The notes under the pieces were generated by a model, which did not search any database, had not been told where the DNA came from, and saw only the letters and a list, made by a program, of their open reading frames with translations. Of a stretch of 64,000 nucleotides of DNA, positions 26,066 to 34,821 are shown one piece after another (within the stretch, counting starts at the first letter, position 1; every line of letters begins with the position of its first letter). Where the stretch lies: NCBI RefSeq assembly GCF_014196495.1, contig NZ_JACIDT010000006.1, positions 62,001-126,000 on the forward strand, written 5' to 3'. Source of the DNA: Sphingobium jiangsuense (GTDB taxonomy: Bacteria > Pseudomonadota > Alphaproteobacteria > Sphingomonadales > Sphingomonadaceae). The translations under genes and the position numbers were made by a program.

Positions 26066-26623
26066 TCAAAGCTTCCCCGCCTTCGCCCGCTCCACCACCG
26101 GCGCGAGCACACGCGGGCCGAGCATGCCGCTCAGATCCTCCGGCAGCGGCGAGGCATTAGGCACTTCGCGCAACAGCAGGCGGCGCGGCTCGAAGGGGCC
26201 GGGCGCGCGCCAGCCGCTGGTGGCGTCGGCGGAAAAGCCCCAGAAGCGGCCATAATATTCGGGATCGCCGATCATCATCAGATGGGCGCCCGCGCGGGCA
26301 TCGGCGTCATGGATCAGGCGGTCCATCAGCAGGCGGCCGCATCCCTCGCCCTGCGATTGCGGCGACACCGCCACCGGTCCGACCATGATGAGCGGGATTT
26401 CCGCGCCGCCCGCATCGTCCGTCAGCGCGACCGGCCAGCTCTGCAACAGGCCGACCAGCGCGCCATCCTCCCCCAGCGCCGCATAGCTGTATTCCGCCAG
26501 CCATCGCATGCCGCGCCGGATCGCATAGGCGGTGCGGCCGTGGCGATCCGTTCCGAAGGCGGCGTCGAGCAGCGCCTCGATCGCGGAATCGGGCTGGGAG
26601 GAGAGGGGAAAGAGCTTCGGCAC
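26066..26623 (-). CDS. GNAT-family N-acetyltransferase
   Basis: A roughly 185-residue acyltransferase of the GNAT superfamily (YhbS-like, COG3153). The acetyl-CoA loop is visible as VGPVAVSPQSQGEGCGRLLM, with the Q-x-x-G-x-G/A-type pattern as QGEGCG. A conserved GDPEYYGRFWGFSA block follows, typical of the YhbS group. No ATG lies close to the N-terminus of the conserved part. The best start is GTG at 26623, although the frame stays open well into the divergent folB region. The acceptor substrate is unknown. It is divergent from folB, so a bidirectional promoter lies in 26624-26755. Confidence 0.8.
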   Translation of the reverse strand: MPKLFPLSSQPDSAIEALLDAAFGTDRHGRTAYAIRRGMRWLAEYSYAALGEDGALVGLLQSWPVALTDDAGGAEIPLIMVGPVAVSPQSQGEGCGRLLMDRLIHDADARAGAHLMMIGDPEYYGRFWGFSADATSGWRAPGPFEPRRLLLREVPNASPLPEDLSGMLGPRVLAPVVERAKAGKL

Positions 26624-26755
26624 GCTTGCGGTTCTGTCCTTTACCGGGCATGAGCGCCCGACGGATTTAGGGTGACGGGGGCGGCGTTTAGCGCTTCGGC
26701 CCCAAATGAAAAGGAAAATCGACATGGGCGTGTCGACAGGCGGGATTTGAAGCAG

Positions 26756-27142
26756 ATGGTGACGGCGGAACAGGAAGATTTCCTCGTGCTGGAGGTCGAC
26801 GACCTTCATGTCGACGTGCTGACCGGCATCTATTCCGAAGAAACGCATCTGCCGCAGCCGCTGCGCATCTCGGTGCGCGCGCTGCTCGACGTGGCCGACC
26901 ATTACCAGCCGGACACGCCGCTTTCCCGTTCCAAAAACTATATGGACCTCAAGCACGCGGCGACCGACGCGCTGCCCAGGGATTGTCATTTCACGCTGAT
27001 CGAGGCGGTGGCCGACCATATCATCGACACCATTTTCCTTCAGGACAGCTCGGTGCGCCATGTGCGCGTGAAGATCGTGAAGCTTGCCTTGTCCGAGCGC
27101 GGCGAGTCGATCGGGATTACGCTGGGGCGCTGGAGGCGCTAG
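26756..27142 (+). CDS. folB: Dihydroneopterin aldolase FolB
   Basis: Converts 7,8-dihydroneopterin to 6-hydroxymethyl-dihydropterin and glycolaldehyde in folate synthesis. The protein (128 residues from ATG 26756) shows the family layout: strand VLEVDDLHVDVLTGIYSEE with the substrate-binding Glu, LRISVRALLD, the Tyr in SKNYMDLKHA, FTLIEAVADHIIDTIF, and the late VRVKIVKL carrying the catalytic Lys. A longer frame from 26672 adds 28 residues without similarity. No strong ribosome site is seen for either start. It is divergent from the GNAT gene and is followed by a family A repeat before the convergent antiporter gene. Confidence 0.88.
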   Translation: MVTAEQEDFLVLEVDDLHVDVLTGIYSEETHLPQPLRISVRALLDVADHYQPDTPLSRSKNYMDLKHAATDALPRDCHFTLIEAVADHIIDTIFLQDSSVRHVRVKIVKLALSERGESIGITLGRWRR

Positions 27143-27186
27143 GATCGCGCTTCATTCCCGCTCATGCGCGCCTGAGAACCGTGTTA

Positions 27187-27256
27187 TTCTGCGCTTCGGT
27201 GCTCACCTTAAGCCCGCAGCACTTCGATGCTCGAATTAGCACGTCTCTCGGCTCCA
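27187..27256 (+). repeat. Interspersed repeat, family A copy 2
   Basis: It begins TTCTGCGCTTCGGTGCTCAC and ends CTCTCGGCTCCA, as at 4333-4405. The middle differs (CTTAAGCCCGCAGCACTTCG here). It is placed between the convergent 3' ends of folB and the antiporter gene. Confidence 0.7.
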
Positions 27257-27282
27257 AATGAAGCGAGATCCTTATAACGGCC

Positions 27283-29064
27283 TCACCCGGCTTCGTCCGC
27301 GCGCAGATGGCGCAATTTGGGGGCGACGGAAAGGCCCGCGCTGTCCTTGATCGATTGCCGCAGGTCCTCGCGCTTCTGGTGGACCGACGCGATCACCGGG
27401 CCCATGGCGACGCCCAGCTCCACCAGCGCCGTCTCGGCCAGCTGCAGCGAGCTTTCCAGCGTTTCCGGCACCGCCGCCGTCGCGCCCGCGCGGTACAGCT
27501 CCGCCGCATGATCGGCATCGCGGGCGCGCACGATGATCGGCAGGCCGGTGATCCAGCTGCGCACCCGCTTGGTGATCTTGATGGACAGCACCGGGTCGTC
27601 CATCGTCAGGATGAGCGCGCTCGCGCCGCCCAGCTTCAGCCGGTCCAGCATTTCCGGCCGGGTCACGTCCCCGAAGATCAGCGGATAGCCCTCCCGCCGG
27701 TTTTCGGCGACCACATCCGGGTTGGATTCCACCGCGATATAGGATTGGTTGTGGCTCGCGAGCAGATCGCAGACCATGCGCCCGACCCGGCCGAAGCCGA
27801 TCACGATGGTGCGGTTGCCTTCCTCCGCCGCGCCGCCGAGCAGTTCCTCTTCCTGCTGGCCGCTTGCCAGTTCGATGCGGCGGGCGATATTGTGCCCGAC
27901 CCGCGCCAGCAGCGGCGTGAGCGTCAGGCCGATGGCGGTGACGATCTGCCAGAAGGCGGCGGTCTGGATGCTGATGATCTGCGCGGCCGATGCTGCCGTC
28001 AGCACGATGAGGGTGGTTTCCGACGGGCTGGACATCAGCACGCCGACCTCGGCCGCCACGCCCCGGCGCGCGCCGTAGAAGCGCAGCAGCAGCGCGGTCA
28101 CCAGCGTCTTGGCGACCACCACGCCCAGCACCGCCGCCAGCAGCGAGGGCCAGGCCTTGACGATGACGTCGATGTCGAGGCTCATCCCCACGGTCAGCAG
28201 GAACACGCCGAGCGCGAGGCCCTTGAACGGCTCGGTCATCACCTCGACCTCGCCATGATAATCGGTTTCCGCGATCAGCAGGCCCGCGAGCAGCGCGCCG
28301 ACGATCGGCGAAAGGCCCGCCAGCGCCGTCATCATGCTGGAGACGATCACCACCAGCAGGCTGGCGGCGAGGAACACATCCGGGCTCTTGGTGCGGGCGG
28401 CCTGCGCGAAGATGTGGGGCAGCACGAAGCGCCCCGCCACCAGCATGGTGACGACGGTGATGCCACCGAAGAGCAGCGTCTCGACCAGCCTTTCTATGCC
28501 GTCGCCGCTGGCATTGGGGGCGATGGCGCCGAGCAGAAAGATGATCGGCACCAGCGCCAGATCCTCGAACAGCAGCATCGAGAAGGCGGCGCGCCCGACC
28601 GGCGACTGGGTGCCGACCATCGGCAGCACGAGCGCGGTGGAGGAGAGGGCGAGCGCCAGCCCCAGCCCGATCGCGGCGGCGGGCGCGGTGCCGAGGAAGC
28701 TCATCGCCAGCGCGATGAGGAGGGCCGAGCCGATGAGTTCCATCGCACCGACGCCGAACACCAGCTTGCGCATCGACCACAGGCGCTTGAAGCTGAGTTC
28801 GAGGCCGATGGAAAAGAGCAGCAGGACGATGCCCAGCTCCGCGAAGGGGGCGATCGATCCGGGGTCGGAGATGGTGAAATGATAGAGCCACGGATAGCGC
28901 TCCACCATCGCGCCGAGGCCGGAGGGGCCGACGGCGAGGCCAACGAGGATGAAGCCGATGACCGGGCTGATCCGGAAGCGCGCGAAGGTCGGGATGACCA
29001 GCCCCGCCGCGCCCAGAATAACCAGGGCATCGCTCAGCCCGGCATGATCCACATCCATCGCCAT
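27283..29064 (-). CDS. CPA2-family cation:proton antiporter with RCK/TrkA-N domain (KefB-like)
   Basis: A 593-residue transporter: an N-terminal Na/H-exchanger-type membrane domain of about 12-13 helices (residues 10-390) and a cytoplasmic TrkA-N/RCK domain (about 415-530). The latter starts with the nucleotide-binding Rossmann motif IGFGRVGRMVCDLL. Helix motifs FAELGIVLLLFSIGLELSF and FEDLALVPIIFLLGA match the KefB/KefC group of potassium or sodium/proton antiporters. No KefF/KefG-type flavoprotein partner lies nearby. The start MAMDVDHAG at 29064 is followed directly by the first helix. It is the first of two CPA2 antiporters in this window; ion and gating ligand are not determinable. Confidence 0.9.
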   Translation of the reverse strand: MAMDVDHAGLSDALVILGAAGLVIPTFARFRISPVIGFILVGLAVGPSGLGAMVERYPWLYHFTISDPGSIAPFAELGIVLLLFSIGLELSFKRLWSMRKLVFGVGAMELIGSALLIALAMSFLGTAPAAAIGLGLALALSSTALVLPMVGTQSPVGRAAFSMLLFEDLALVPIIFLLGAIAPNASGDGIERLVETLLFGGITVVTMLVAGRFVLPHIFAQAARTKSPDVFLAASLLVVIVSSMMTALAGLSPIVGALLAGLLIAETDYHGEVEVMTEPFKGLALGVFLLTVGMSLDIDVIVKAWPSLLAAVLGVVVAKTLVTALLLRFYGARRGVAAEVGVLMSSPSETTLIVLTAASAAQIISIQTAAFWQIVTAIGLTLTPLLARVGHNIARRIELASGQQEEELLGGAAEEGNRTIVIGFGRVGRMVCDLLASHNQSYIAVESNPDVVAENRREGYPLIFGDVTRPEMLDRLKLGGASALILTMDDPVLSIKITKRVRSWITGLPIIVRARDADHAAELYRAGATAAVPETLESSLQLAETALVELGVAMGPVIASVHQKREDLRQSIKDSAGLSVAPKLRHLRADEAG

Positions 29065-29167
29065 ATCCGCTCTTTTAAGCAGGCGGAACGGGCGCTGTCA
29101 TCGGGGAAATGGCGGCGAGGATGGCTTGCACGCCAAAAATTGAACGAGGCTGGTCGAGCAGGGAATG

Positions 29168-29304
29168 TTCACGCAGAGACGCGGAGGCGCGGAGACATTG
29201 TCGCGAAGCATTTCTTGCCATCGCGCCGGTTGGAACCGAGGCGGCACGGATACAGGAGCCTGCGGCTCGTTCCCTCCGCGTCTCCGCGCCTTCGCGTGGA
29301 CTCA
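29168..29304. repeat. Inverted-repeat element (family E) downstream of icd
   Basis: The left arm TTCACGCAGAGACGCGGAGG is matched in inverted form by CTCCGCGCCTTCGCGTGGA at the right end (about 22 of 28 positions pair). The roughly 80-base centre has no gene. It fills most of the 325-base gap between the antiporter gene's start and the icd stop. The remainder holds the icd terminator and, next to 29064, the antiporter promoter region. Confidence 0.65.
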
Positions 29305-29331
29305 TTTTGCTTCAGCACCGGACGCCCGCCC

Positions 29332-29370
29332 AAAAGGAAACGCCCGCGCGCTGGGCACGGGCGTTCCGGA
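29332..29370 (-). terminator. Rho-independent terminator after icd
   Basis: On the minus strand GGAACGCCCG pairs with CGGGCGTTTCC (one bulged T), followed by TTTTGG, about 20 bases past the icd stop. Confidence 0.7.
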
Positions 29371-29389
29371 AAAACGGGAGCGGGAAGGC

Positions 29390-30610
29390 TTACTTCCAGT
29401 TGCCCATTTCGGTTTCGAGATTGGCGCGGATCGCCTCGAAGAACTGCTCGGTGGTCATCCATGCCTGATCCGGGCCGATCAGCAGCGCCAGATCCTTGGT
29501 CATCTGGCCGTCCTCGACGGTCTTGACGCAGACCTTTTCCAGCGTTTCGGCGAAGCGCACCACGTCCGGGGTGTCGTCGAACTTGCCGCGATATTTGAGG
29601 CCGCCGGTCCAGGCGAAGATCGACGCGATCGGGTTGGTCGAGGTCGCCTTGCCCTGCTGGTGCTGGCGATAGTGGCGGGTGACGGTGCCGTGCGCGGCCT
29701 CGGCCTCGACGGTCTTGCCGTCCGGGGTCATCAGCACCGAGGTCATGAGGCCGAGCGAGCCGAAGCCCTGCGCGACCTGATCCGACTGCACGTCGCCGTC
29801 ATAATTCTTGCACGCCCAGACGAACTTGCCGCTCCACTTCAGCGCGGAAGCGACCATGTCGTCGATCAGGCGGTGCTCGTAGGTGATGCCGGCATTCTTG
29901 AACAGATCGGCGAACTCGGCCTCGTACACCTCGGCGAACAGATCCTTGAAGCGGCCGTCATAGGCCTTGAGGATGGTGTTCTTGGTCGAAAGATAGACCG
30001 GCCAGCCGCGGGCGAGGCCGTAGTTCATCGACGCGCGGGCGAAATCCCTGATCGATTCGTCCAGATTGTACATGCCCATGGCGACGCCGGAGCCGGGGAA
30101 CTGGAACACTTCCTCGTCGATCACCGTGCCGTCCTCGCCTTCGAACACCAGGCGCAGCTTGCCGGGGCCGGGGACGCGGAAGTCGGTCGCCTTGTACTGG
30201 TCGCCGAAGGCGTGGCGGCCGACGACGATCGGGTCGGTCCAGCCCGGAATCAGCCGGGGCACGTTGCGGATCACGATCGGTTCGCGGAAAACGACGCCGC
30301 CCAGGATGTTGCGGATGGTGCCGTTGGGCGACTTCCACATCTTCTTGAGGTTGAATTCCTCGACGCGGGCTTCGTCCGGCGTGATGGTGGCGCACTTCAC
30401 GCCGACGCCGTACTTGGCGATGGCGTTGGCCGAATCGACGGTGATCTGGTCGTTGGTGCGATCGCGCTCTTCGACGCTCAGGTCGTAATAATGCAGGTCG
30501 ATGTCGAGATAGGGCTTGATGAGACGCTCGCGGATCCATTCCCAGATGATCCGGGTCATCTCGTCGCCGTCGATCTCCACCACCGGGTTCTTGACTTTGA
30601 TTTTCGTCAT
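29390..30610 (-). CDS. icd: NADP-dependent isocitrate dehydrogenase
   Basis: Oxidatively decarboxylates isocitrate to 2-oxoglutarate in the TCA cycle, producing NADPH. At 406 residues, with [20 protein letters not shown] at the N-terminus, it belongs to the eukaryote-like homodimeric class common in alphaproteobacteria, not the E. coli class. Visible motifs include [19 protein letters not shown] (substrate loop), [16 protein letters not shown], the metal-binding [11 protein letters not shown] and the NADP-binding [12 protein letters not shown]. Start 30610 was chosen because the conserved N-terminus begins there; the frame extends to 30673 without similarity. Divergent from psd. A terminator follows at 29332-29370. 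Confidence 0.97.
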   Translation of the reverse strand: MTKIKVKNPVVEIDGDEMTRIIWEWIRERLIKPYLDIDLHYYDLSVEERDRTNDQITVDSANAIAKYGVGVKCATITPDEARVEEFNLKKMWKSPNGTIRNILGGVVFREPIVIRNVPRLIPGWTDPIVVGRHAFGDQYKATDFRVPGPGKLRLVFEGEDGTVIDEEVFQFPGSGVAMGMYNLDESIRDFARASMNYGLARGWPVYLSTKNTILKAYDGRFKDLFAEVYEAEFADLFKNAGITYEHRLIDDMVASALKWSGKFVWACKNYDGDVQSDQVAQGFGSLGLMTSVLMTPDGKTVEAEAAHGTVTRHYRQHQQGKATSTNPIASIFAWTGGLKYRGKFDDTPDVVRFAETLEKVCVKTVEDGQMTKDLALLIGPDQAWMTTEQFFEAIRANLETEMGNWK

Positions 30611-30800
30611 GAGCTGCGTTTCGCTTTCCTGTCTGGGGATAGTTGGGATGCGCTCTAGGGAAAGCGCGCGCAATGTTCAACCGGGGGACGTATTTTTCGT
30701 GAGAGGCAAAAGCATAGCCCCGTTCGGTTCTTTTTGCCGGTTTGCCCTTTTTGCCGGTTAACATTGTCATCTTCCTCGTCTCTCCCTAAACACGCTCCAT

Positions 30801-31583
30801 ATGGAACCGGAACCTCATGTCTCCACCGGGGAGGGCGGCGCGGCTGCGTCCCAGTCCCCGACCCCCAATCCGCCCGCGCAGCAGGGCGTCAAATGGCGCT
30901 TCCCCGCCGTTCATCCCGAAGGGCGCAAGTTCGGCGCGATCGCGATCGCGATCACGCTGCTGTTCTTCATCCTGGGCTGGGAGATCGCCGGCTGGGTGAT
31001 GGTGGGCATCAGCATCTGGGTGTTCGCCTTCTTCCGCGACCCCGTACGCGTCACGCCGGTCGATCCCGACCTGCTGATCGCGCCCGCCGACGGGCTCGTC
31101 ACGCTGATCCAGCAGGTGCCGCCGCCGCGCGAGATCGCCGGGCCGGACGGGCTGGGCGGCGAGCCGATGTGGCGCGTGTCGATCTTCATGAGCGTGTTCG
31201 ACGTCCACATCAACCGCACGCCGATCGGCGGGACAATCCGGCAGGTGGTCTATATTTCGGGCAAGTTCATCAATGCCGATCTCGACAAGGCGAGCGAGGA
31301 CAATGAGCGACAGCATATCGTCGTCGAGCGCGGCGACGGGCTGCGCATCGGCTTCACCCAGATCGCGGGGCTGGTCGCGCGGCGGATCGTGCCGTTCGTC
31401 AAGCCGGGCGACGTGGTGGCGGCGGGCCAGCGCATCGGCCTCATCCGCTTCGGCAGCAGGGTCGACGTCTATCTGCCCGCCGGCACGCTGCCGCGCGTGG
31501 CGCTGGGCCAGCGGACCATCGCGGGGGAGACGGTGATCGCGAAGCTGGGCGAAACGCAGGCCGCCAGCGGGATATTCCAGTGA
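30801..31583 (+). CDS. psd: Phosphatidylserine decarboxylase proenzyme
   Basis: Makes phosphatidylethanolamine from phosphatidylserine at the inner membrane. The 260-residue proenzyme has a hydrophobic segment (about residues 44-76), FFRDPVR, PADGLV and the [14 protein letters not shown] block. The self-cleavage site is [11 protein letters not shown] with Gly218-Ser219, where Ser219 would become the pyruvoyl group. The short length and RFGSR site match the small class of Psd found in alphaproteobacteria. A proline-rich, polar N-terminal stretch of about 30 residues precedes the membrane segment. The stop overlaps pssA by ATGA-type coupling, so substrate supply and decarboxylation are co-expressed. 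Confidence 0.95.
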   Translation: MEPEPHVSTGEGGAAASQSPTPNPPAQQGVKWRFPAVHPEGRKFGAIAIAITLLFFILGWEIAGWVMVGISIWVFAFFRDPVRVTPVDPDLLIAPADGLVTLIQQVPPPREIAGPDGLGGEPMWRVSIFMSVFDVHINRTPIGGTIRQVVYISGKFINADLDKASEDNERQHIVVERGDGLRIGFTQIAGLVARRIVPFVKPGDVVAAGQRIGLIRFGSRVDVYLPAGTLPRVALGQRTIAGETVIAKLGETQAASGIFQ

Positions 31584-32353
31584 GAAGGCGGCCGTTCATT
31601 CCCACGGACGGGCGGCGCGGAATATCCCTGCGCCAGGTCGCGCCCAACGCCGTCACGGCGATGGCGCTGTGCTTCGGCCTTACCGGCGTGCGCTATGCGA
31701 TGGCGGGGGCGTGGGAAATGGCGGTCGTTCTCGTCATCGTCGCGGGCGTGCTTGACGGGCTGGATGGCCGCATCGCGCGCCTGTTGCGCGGGGAGAGCCG
31801 TTTCGGCGCGGAGCTGGATTCGCTGTCCGACTCCATTGCCTTCGGCGTGACGCCCGCGCTCATCATGTATCTCTGGTCGCTGCAATATCTCCCCAGATTC
31901 GGCTGGGTGATCGCGCTGGCCCATGCGCTGACGTGCGCGCTGCGCCTCGCCCGGTTCAATGCGCGGATCGATGTCGACGACCAGCCGCACAAGCTTGCGG
32001 GCTATCTTACCGGCGTTCCCGCCCCGGCAGGCGCGGGGCTCGTCTTCGTGCCGCTTTACGCCTGGTTCGTGACCGGCGAGCAGATTTTCCGCGAATGGTA
32101 TGTGGTCGCCCCGTGGACGGCCTTCATCGCTTTCCTGATGATCTCCAACATCGCCACCTTCAGCTGGAAGGCGTTGCGCCTGCGCCGCCGGATAAGGCTG
32201 GAGGCCATCGCCGTGGCGGGCCTGCTGGCCGCAGCCATGGTCACGGCCCTGTGGCAGACGCTGCTCTTCATCAGCCTGCTCTATCTGGCGATGGTCCCGT
32301 TCGGCGTCGCCAGCTATCGCAAGGCGCGACGGGCCGATCCCGCCGCTGCCTGA
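31580..32353 (+). CDS. pssA: CDP-diacylglycerol-serine O-phosphatidyltransferase
   Basis: Joins CDP-diacylglycerol and serine to give phosphatidylserine, the substrate of the preceding psd. The 257-residue polytopic membrane protein holds the complete CDP-alcohol phosphotransferase motif DG-x2-AR-x8-G-x3-D-x3-D, running from Asp62 to Asp84 ([14 protein letters not shown], then GAELDSLSD). About seven further hydrophobic segments follow. The start overlaps the psd stop. CDP-diacylglycerol would come from cdsA at 36.9 kb in this same window. Complete and typical. Confidence 0.95.
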   Translation: MRRRPFIPTDGRRGISLRQVAPNAVTAMALCFGLTGVRYAMAGAWEMAVVLVIVAGVLDGLDGRIARLLRGESRFGAELDSLSDSIAFGVTPALIMYLWSLQYLPRFGWVIALAHALTCALRLARFNARIDVDDQPHKLAGYLTGVPAPAGAGLVFVPLYAWFVTGEQIFREWYVVAPWTAFIAFLMISNIATFSWKALRLRRRIRLEAIAVAGLLAAAMVTALWQTLLFISLLYLAMVPFGVASYRKARRADPAAA

Positions 32354-32375
32354 GCCGCCGTTGCTGCCATCCCGT

Positions 32376-32630
32376 TCAGGCGGCCCTGACGGTGGTGAGC
32401 GGCGTTGCGGTGCCCGAAACGTGGCGAGGGACAAAGCGCGGACGGCGCGCCGGACTGTAGCGGATATGGACCGTATCGGCGCGGGCGGGGCGATGCTCCA
32501 TCCGCAACGCGGCCATCGCCTTGCCGCGATAGGCAAGGCTCATGCCGATGATCGTCCCTGTCGCCATCATCAGGCCGAAAGAAAAGAGGAGGCCGGCCAG
32601 TATCGTAACCATCGTCATCATCCTTCCCAC
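32376..32630 (-). CDS. Small hypothetical membrane protein
   Basis: An 84-residue frame on the minus strand between pssA and the rpsB leader. It begins with a hydrophobic helix (about residues 6-30: MVTILAGLLFSFGLMMATGT and onward), followed by a basic, arginine-rich tail. The start could be any of the clustered Met codons at the N-terminus. I recognise no family. The membrane-helix-plus-basic-tail shape and a position free of competing genes make it plausible; it could still be chance in GC-rich DNA. The facing strand shows only a low-complexity frame. Confidence 0.45.
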   Translation of the reverse strand: MGRMMTMVTILAGLLFSFGLMMATGTIIGMSLAYRGKAMAALRMEHRPARADTVHIRYSPARRPRFVPRHVSGTATPLTTVRAA

Positions 32631-32806
32631 AATCTGTCGCGCAGAATTGCGAAAGCTGTAGAGCGCCCGCCGCCTGCCGAAATATACCGTTGAAGCCCCT
32701 TTCAGGTTCCTTGTTCACGTTATGTTCCCAATTCTCCCGCTTGTCAACAGGCGGATAAAGCTTGCCATGCGGGCGTCGGATCGCTAAGCGCTGCGCCCAT
32801 TCCACA

Positions 32807-32856
32807 TGGGATTCGCACATACCGGTGCCGGGATCGTTCCCGGTCACGGAATCCCA
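32807..32856 (+). promoter_or_regulatory. Structured RNA leader upstream of rpsB
   Basis: The outer arms TGGGATTC (32807-32814) and GAATCCCA (32849-32856) are perfectly complementary. Inside them CCGGGA (32828-32833) pairs with TCCCGG (32838-32843) around the loop TCGT. Additional CC-GTG/CAC-GG pairs join the two stems into one long stem-loop. It ends 26 bases before the rpsB start, just ahead of the ribosome site GGAAGGAG. The position suits a ribosomal-protein autoregulatory leader bound by S2; that function is inferred. Confidence 0.6.
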
Positions 32857-32882
32857 GAGGGTTAACCGGAAGGAGAAAAACC

Positions 32883-33644
32883 ATGGCGGCACCTGTCGTC
32901 ACCATTCAGCAACTCATCGAGGCCGGCGCGCATTTCGGCCACCAGACCCACCGCTGGAACCCCCGCATGAAGCCGTACATCTTCGGCGAGCGGAACGGCG
33001 TCCACATTCTCGACCTCAGCCAGACCGTGCCGCTGTTCGCGCGCGCGCTCGACTTCGTGTCGGCGACCGTCGCCGCCGGTGGCAAGGTCCTGTTCGTCGG
33101 CACCAAGCGCCAGGCGCAGGAAGCGATCGCGGAAGGTGCGCGCAAGTCCGGCCAGCATTTCGTCAACCACCGCTGGCTGGGCGGCATGCTCACCAACTGG
33201 AAGACGATCTCGCAGTCGATCAAGCGCCTCAAGACGCTGGAAGAGCGCCTGTCGGGCGACACGCACGGCCTCACCAAGAAGGAAGTGCTCCAGATGACGC
33301 GCGAGCGCGACAAGCTGGAGCTGTCGCTGGGCGGCATCCGCGACATGGGCGGCATTCCGGACGTGATGTTCGTGATCGACGCCAACAAGGAAGAACTGGC
33401 GATCAAGGAAGCCAACACGCTGGGCATTCCGGTCGTGGCGATCCTCGATTCGAACGTCGATCCGTCGGGCATCGCCTTCCCGGTCCCGGCCAATGACGAC
33501 GCCAGCCGCGCGATCCGCCTCTATTGCGAAGCCGTCGCCACCGCCGCGACCAAGGGCAGCCGTGGCGCGCAGGAAGCCGCCGGCTTCGATATCGGCGCGC
33601 TGGATGTGCCGCCGGCCGAGGAAAGCGTGGTCGCCGAAGCGTAA
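32883..33644 (+). CDS. rpsB: 30S ribosomal protein S2
   Basis: Structural protein of the small ribosomal subunit. The 253-residue protein has the family landmarks [20 protein letters not shown] at the N-terminus, [17 protein letters not shown] and [19 protein letters not shown], plus a short acidic C-terminal tail. GGAAGGAG precedes ATG 32883. It leads the conserved rpsB-tsf-pyrH-frr cluster and has a strongly folded leader (32807-32856) that may mediate feedback by S2. Intact. Confidence 0.98.
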   Translation: MAAPVVTIQQLIEAGAHFGHQTHRWNPRMKPYIFGERNGVHILDLSQTVPLFARALDFVSATVAAGGKVLFVGTKRQAQEAIAEGARKSGQHFVNHRWLGGMLTNWKTISQSIKRLKTLEERLSGDTHGLTKKEVLQMTRERDKLELSLGGIRDMGGIPDVMFVIDANKEELAIKEANTLGIPVVAILDSNVDPSGIAFPVPANDDASRAIRLYCEAVATAATKGSRGAQEAAGFDIGALDVPPAEESVVAEA

Positions 33645-33746
33645 GGTTTCGCACCGTCGTAATATTTTCGGGGGATGGGCGCATTGCGGGAAACCGGAAT
33701 AGCGCCCGTCCGCTTTATAGAAACCGTTGGATTGAAGGAAAACGTG

Positions 33747-34673
33747 ATGGCCCAGATTACCGCCGCCGTTGTGAAGGAACTGCGTGAGCGTTCCGGCGCA
33801 GGCATGATGGATTGCAAGAAGGCGCTGGCCGAAACCAATGGCGATCTGGACGCCGCCGTCGACTGGCTGCGCGCCAAGGGCCTGGCCGCCGCGCAGAAGA
33901 AGTCGAGCCGCACCGCGGCCGAAGGCCTGGTCGGCGTCGCCGTCGAGGGCAATCGCGGCGTCGCCGTCGAGGTGAACAGCGAAACCGACTTCGTCGCCAA
34001 GAACGACCAGTTCCAGGATTTCGTCCGCAACGTTTCCGCCGTCGCCCTGTCGACCGGGGCGAAGGACGTCGAGGCGCTGGCCGCGGCCGCCTATCCGGAC
34101 GGCGGCACCGTCAACGACAAGCTGGTCTCCAACATCGCGACGATCGGCGAGAACCAGACGCTGCGCCGCATCGGCGCGGTTTCGGTCGATAAGGGCGTGG
34201 TCGTCGATTATGTCCATAACGCGACCGGTCCCGGCCTCGGCAAGATCGGCGTGCTGGTCGCGCTGGAAGGCGATGCGCCCGCCGACGTGATGGCGCCGCT
34301 CGGAAAGCAGCTGGCGATGCACATCGCGGCCGCTTTCCCCCTCGCGCTGTCGGCCGACCAGATCGACCCGGCGCTGATCGAGCGCGAGCGCGCGATCGCC
34401 GCCGAGAAGGCCGCCGAAAGCGGCAAGCCCGCCGAGATCGTCGCCAAGATGGTCGACGGCGCGGCGGCGAAGTTCGCCAAGGAAAACGCGCTGCTCTCGC
34501 AGTTGTTCGTGATCGACAACAAGACCCCGATCGCCGACGTCGTCGCCAAGGCGGCGAAGGATGCGGGCGCGTCGATCGCGTTGAAGGACTATGTCCGCTT
34601 CCAGCTCGGCGAGGGCATCGAGAAGGAAGAAACCGACTTCGCGGCGGAAGTCGCGGCCGCCGCGGGCGTCTGA
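33747..34673 (+). CDS. tsf: Translation elongation factor Ts
   Basis: Nucleotide exchange factor that recycles EF-Tu by releasing GDP. The 308-residue protein has the N-terminal UBA-like domain with the signature [19 protein letters not shown], then the two core domains ([16 protein letters not shown] and the later [12 protein letters not shown] block). ATG 33747 begins the conserved [17 protein letters not shown]. The frame extends back to 33675 but the extra residues are unlike the family. It lies 102 bases after rpsB, the usual partner. Confidence 0.98.
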   Translation: MAQITAAVVKELRERSGAGMMDCKKALAETNGDLDAAVDWLRAKGLAAAQKKSSRTAAEGLVGVAVEGNRGVAVEVNSETDFVAKNDQFQDFVRNVSAVALSTGAKDVEALAAAAYPDGGTVNDKLVSNIATIGENQTLRRIGAVSVDKGVVVDYVHNATGPGLGKIGVLVALEGDAPADVMAPLGKQLAMHIAAAFPLALSADQIDPALIERERAIAAEKAAESGKPAEIVAKMVDGAAAKFAKENALLSQLFVIDNKTPIADVVAKAAKDAGASIALKDYVRFQLGEGIEKEETDFAAEVAAAAGV

Positions 34674-34775
34674 CGTCTTCGGAAACAGTTGCGCCGGGCG
34701 CCTGTCGGTGTCCGGTGCATCGGGAAATATTTCTAGCGAGCGTCTGTCGGCGCTTGGCATGGGGGCGCGCGCTGA

Positions 34776-34805
34776 TTAAGATGCGCGCCATTTCCATGAT
34801 ATAAT
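34776..34805 (+). promoter_or_regulatory. Candidate sigma-70 promoter for pyrH
   Basis: A perfect -10 hexamer TATAAT (34800-34805) is preceded by TTAAGA (34776-34781) with an 18-base spacer. A start about seven bases after the -10 would leave only about ten bases of leader before the pyrH ATG at 34822. The region is AT-richer than its surroundings. Confidence 0.5.
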
Positions 34806-34821
34806 CGGATATAGTTTTTGC

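Noticed and set aside
25969-26160. 63-codon frame after secA
   Set aside because: It runs through the MITE-like arm and then antisense to the GNAT gene; there is no independent evidence of coding.
29109-29390. Small frames in the icd-antiporter gap
   Set aside because: They arise from the family E repeat arms and the terminator, with no family match or ribosome site.
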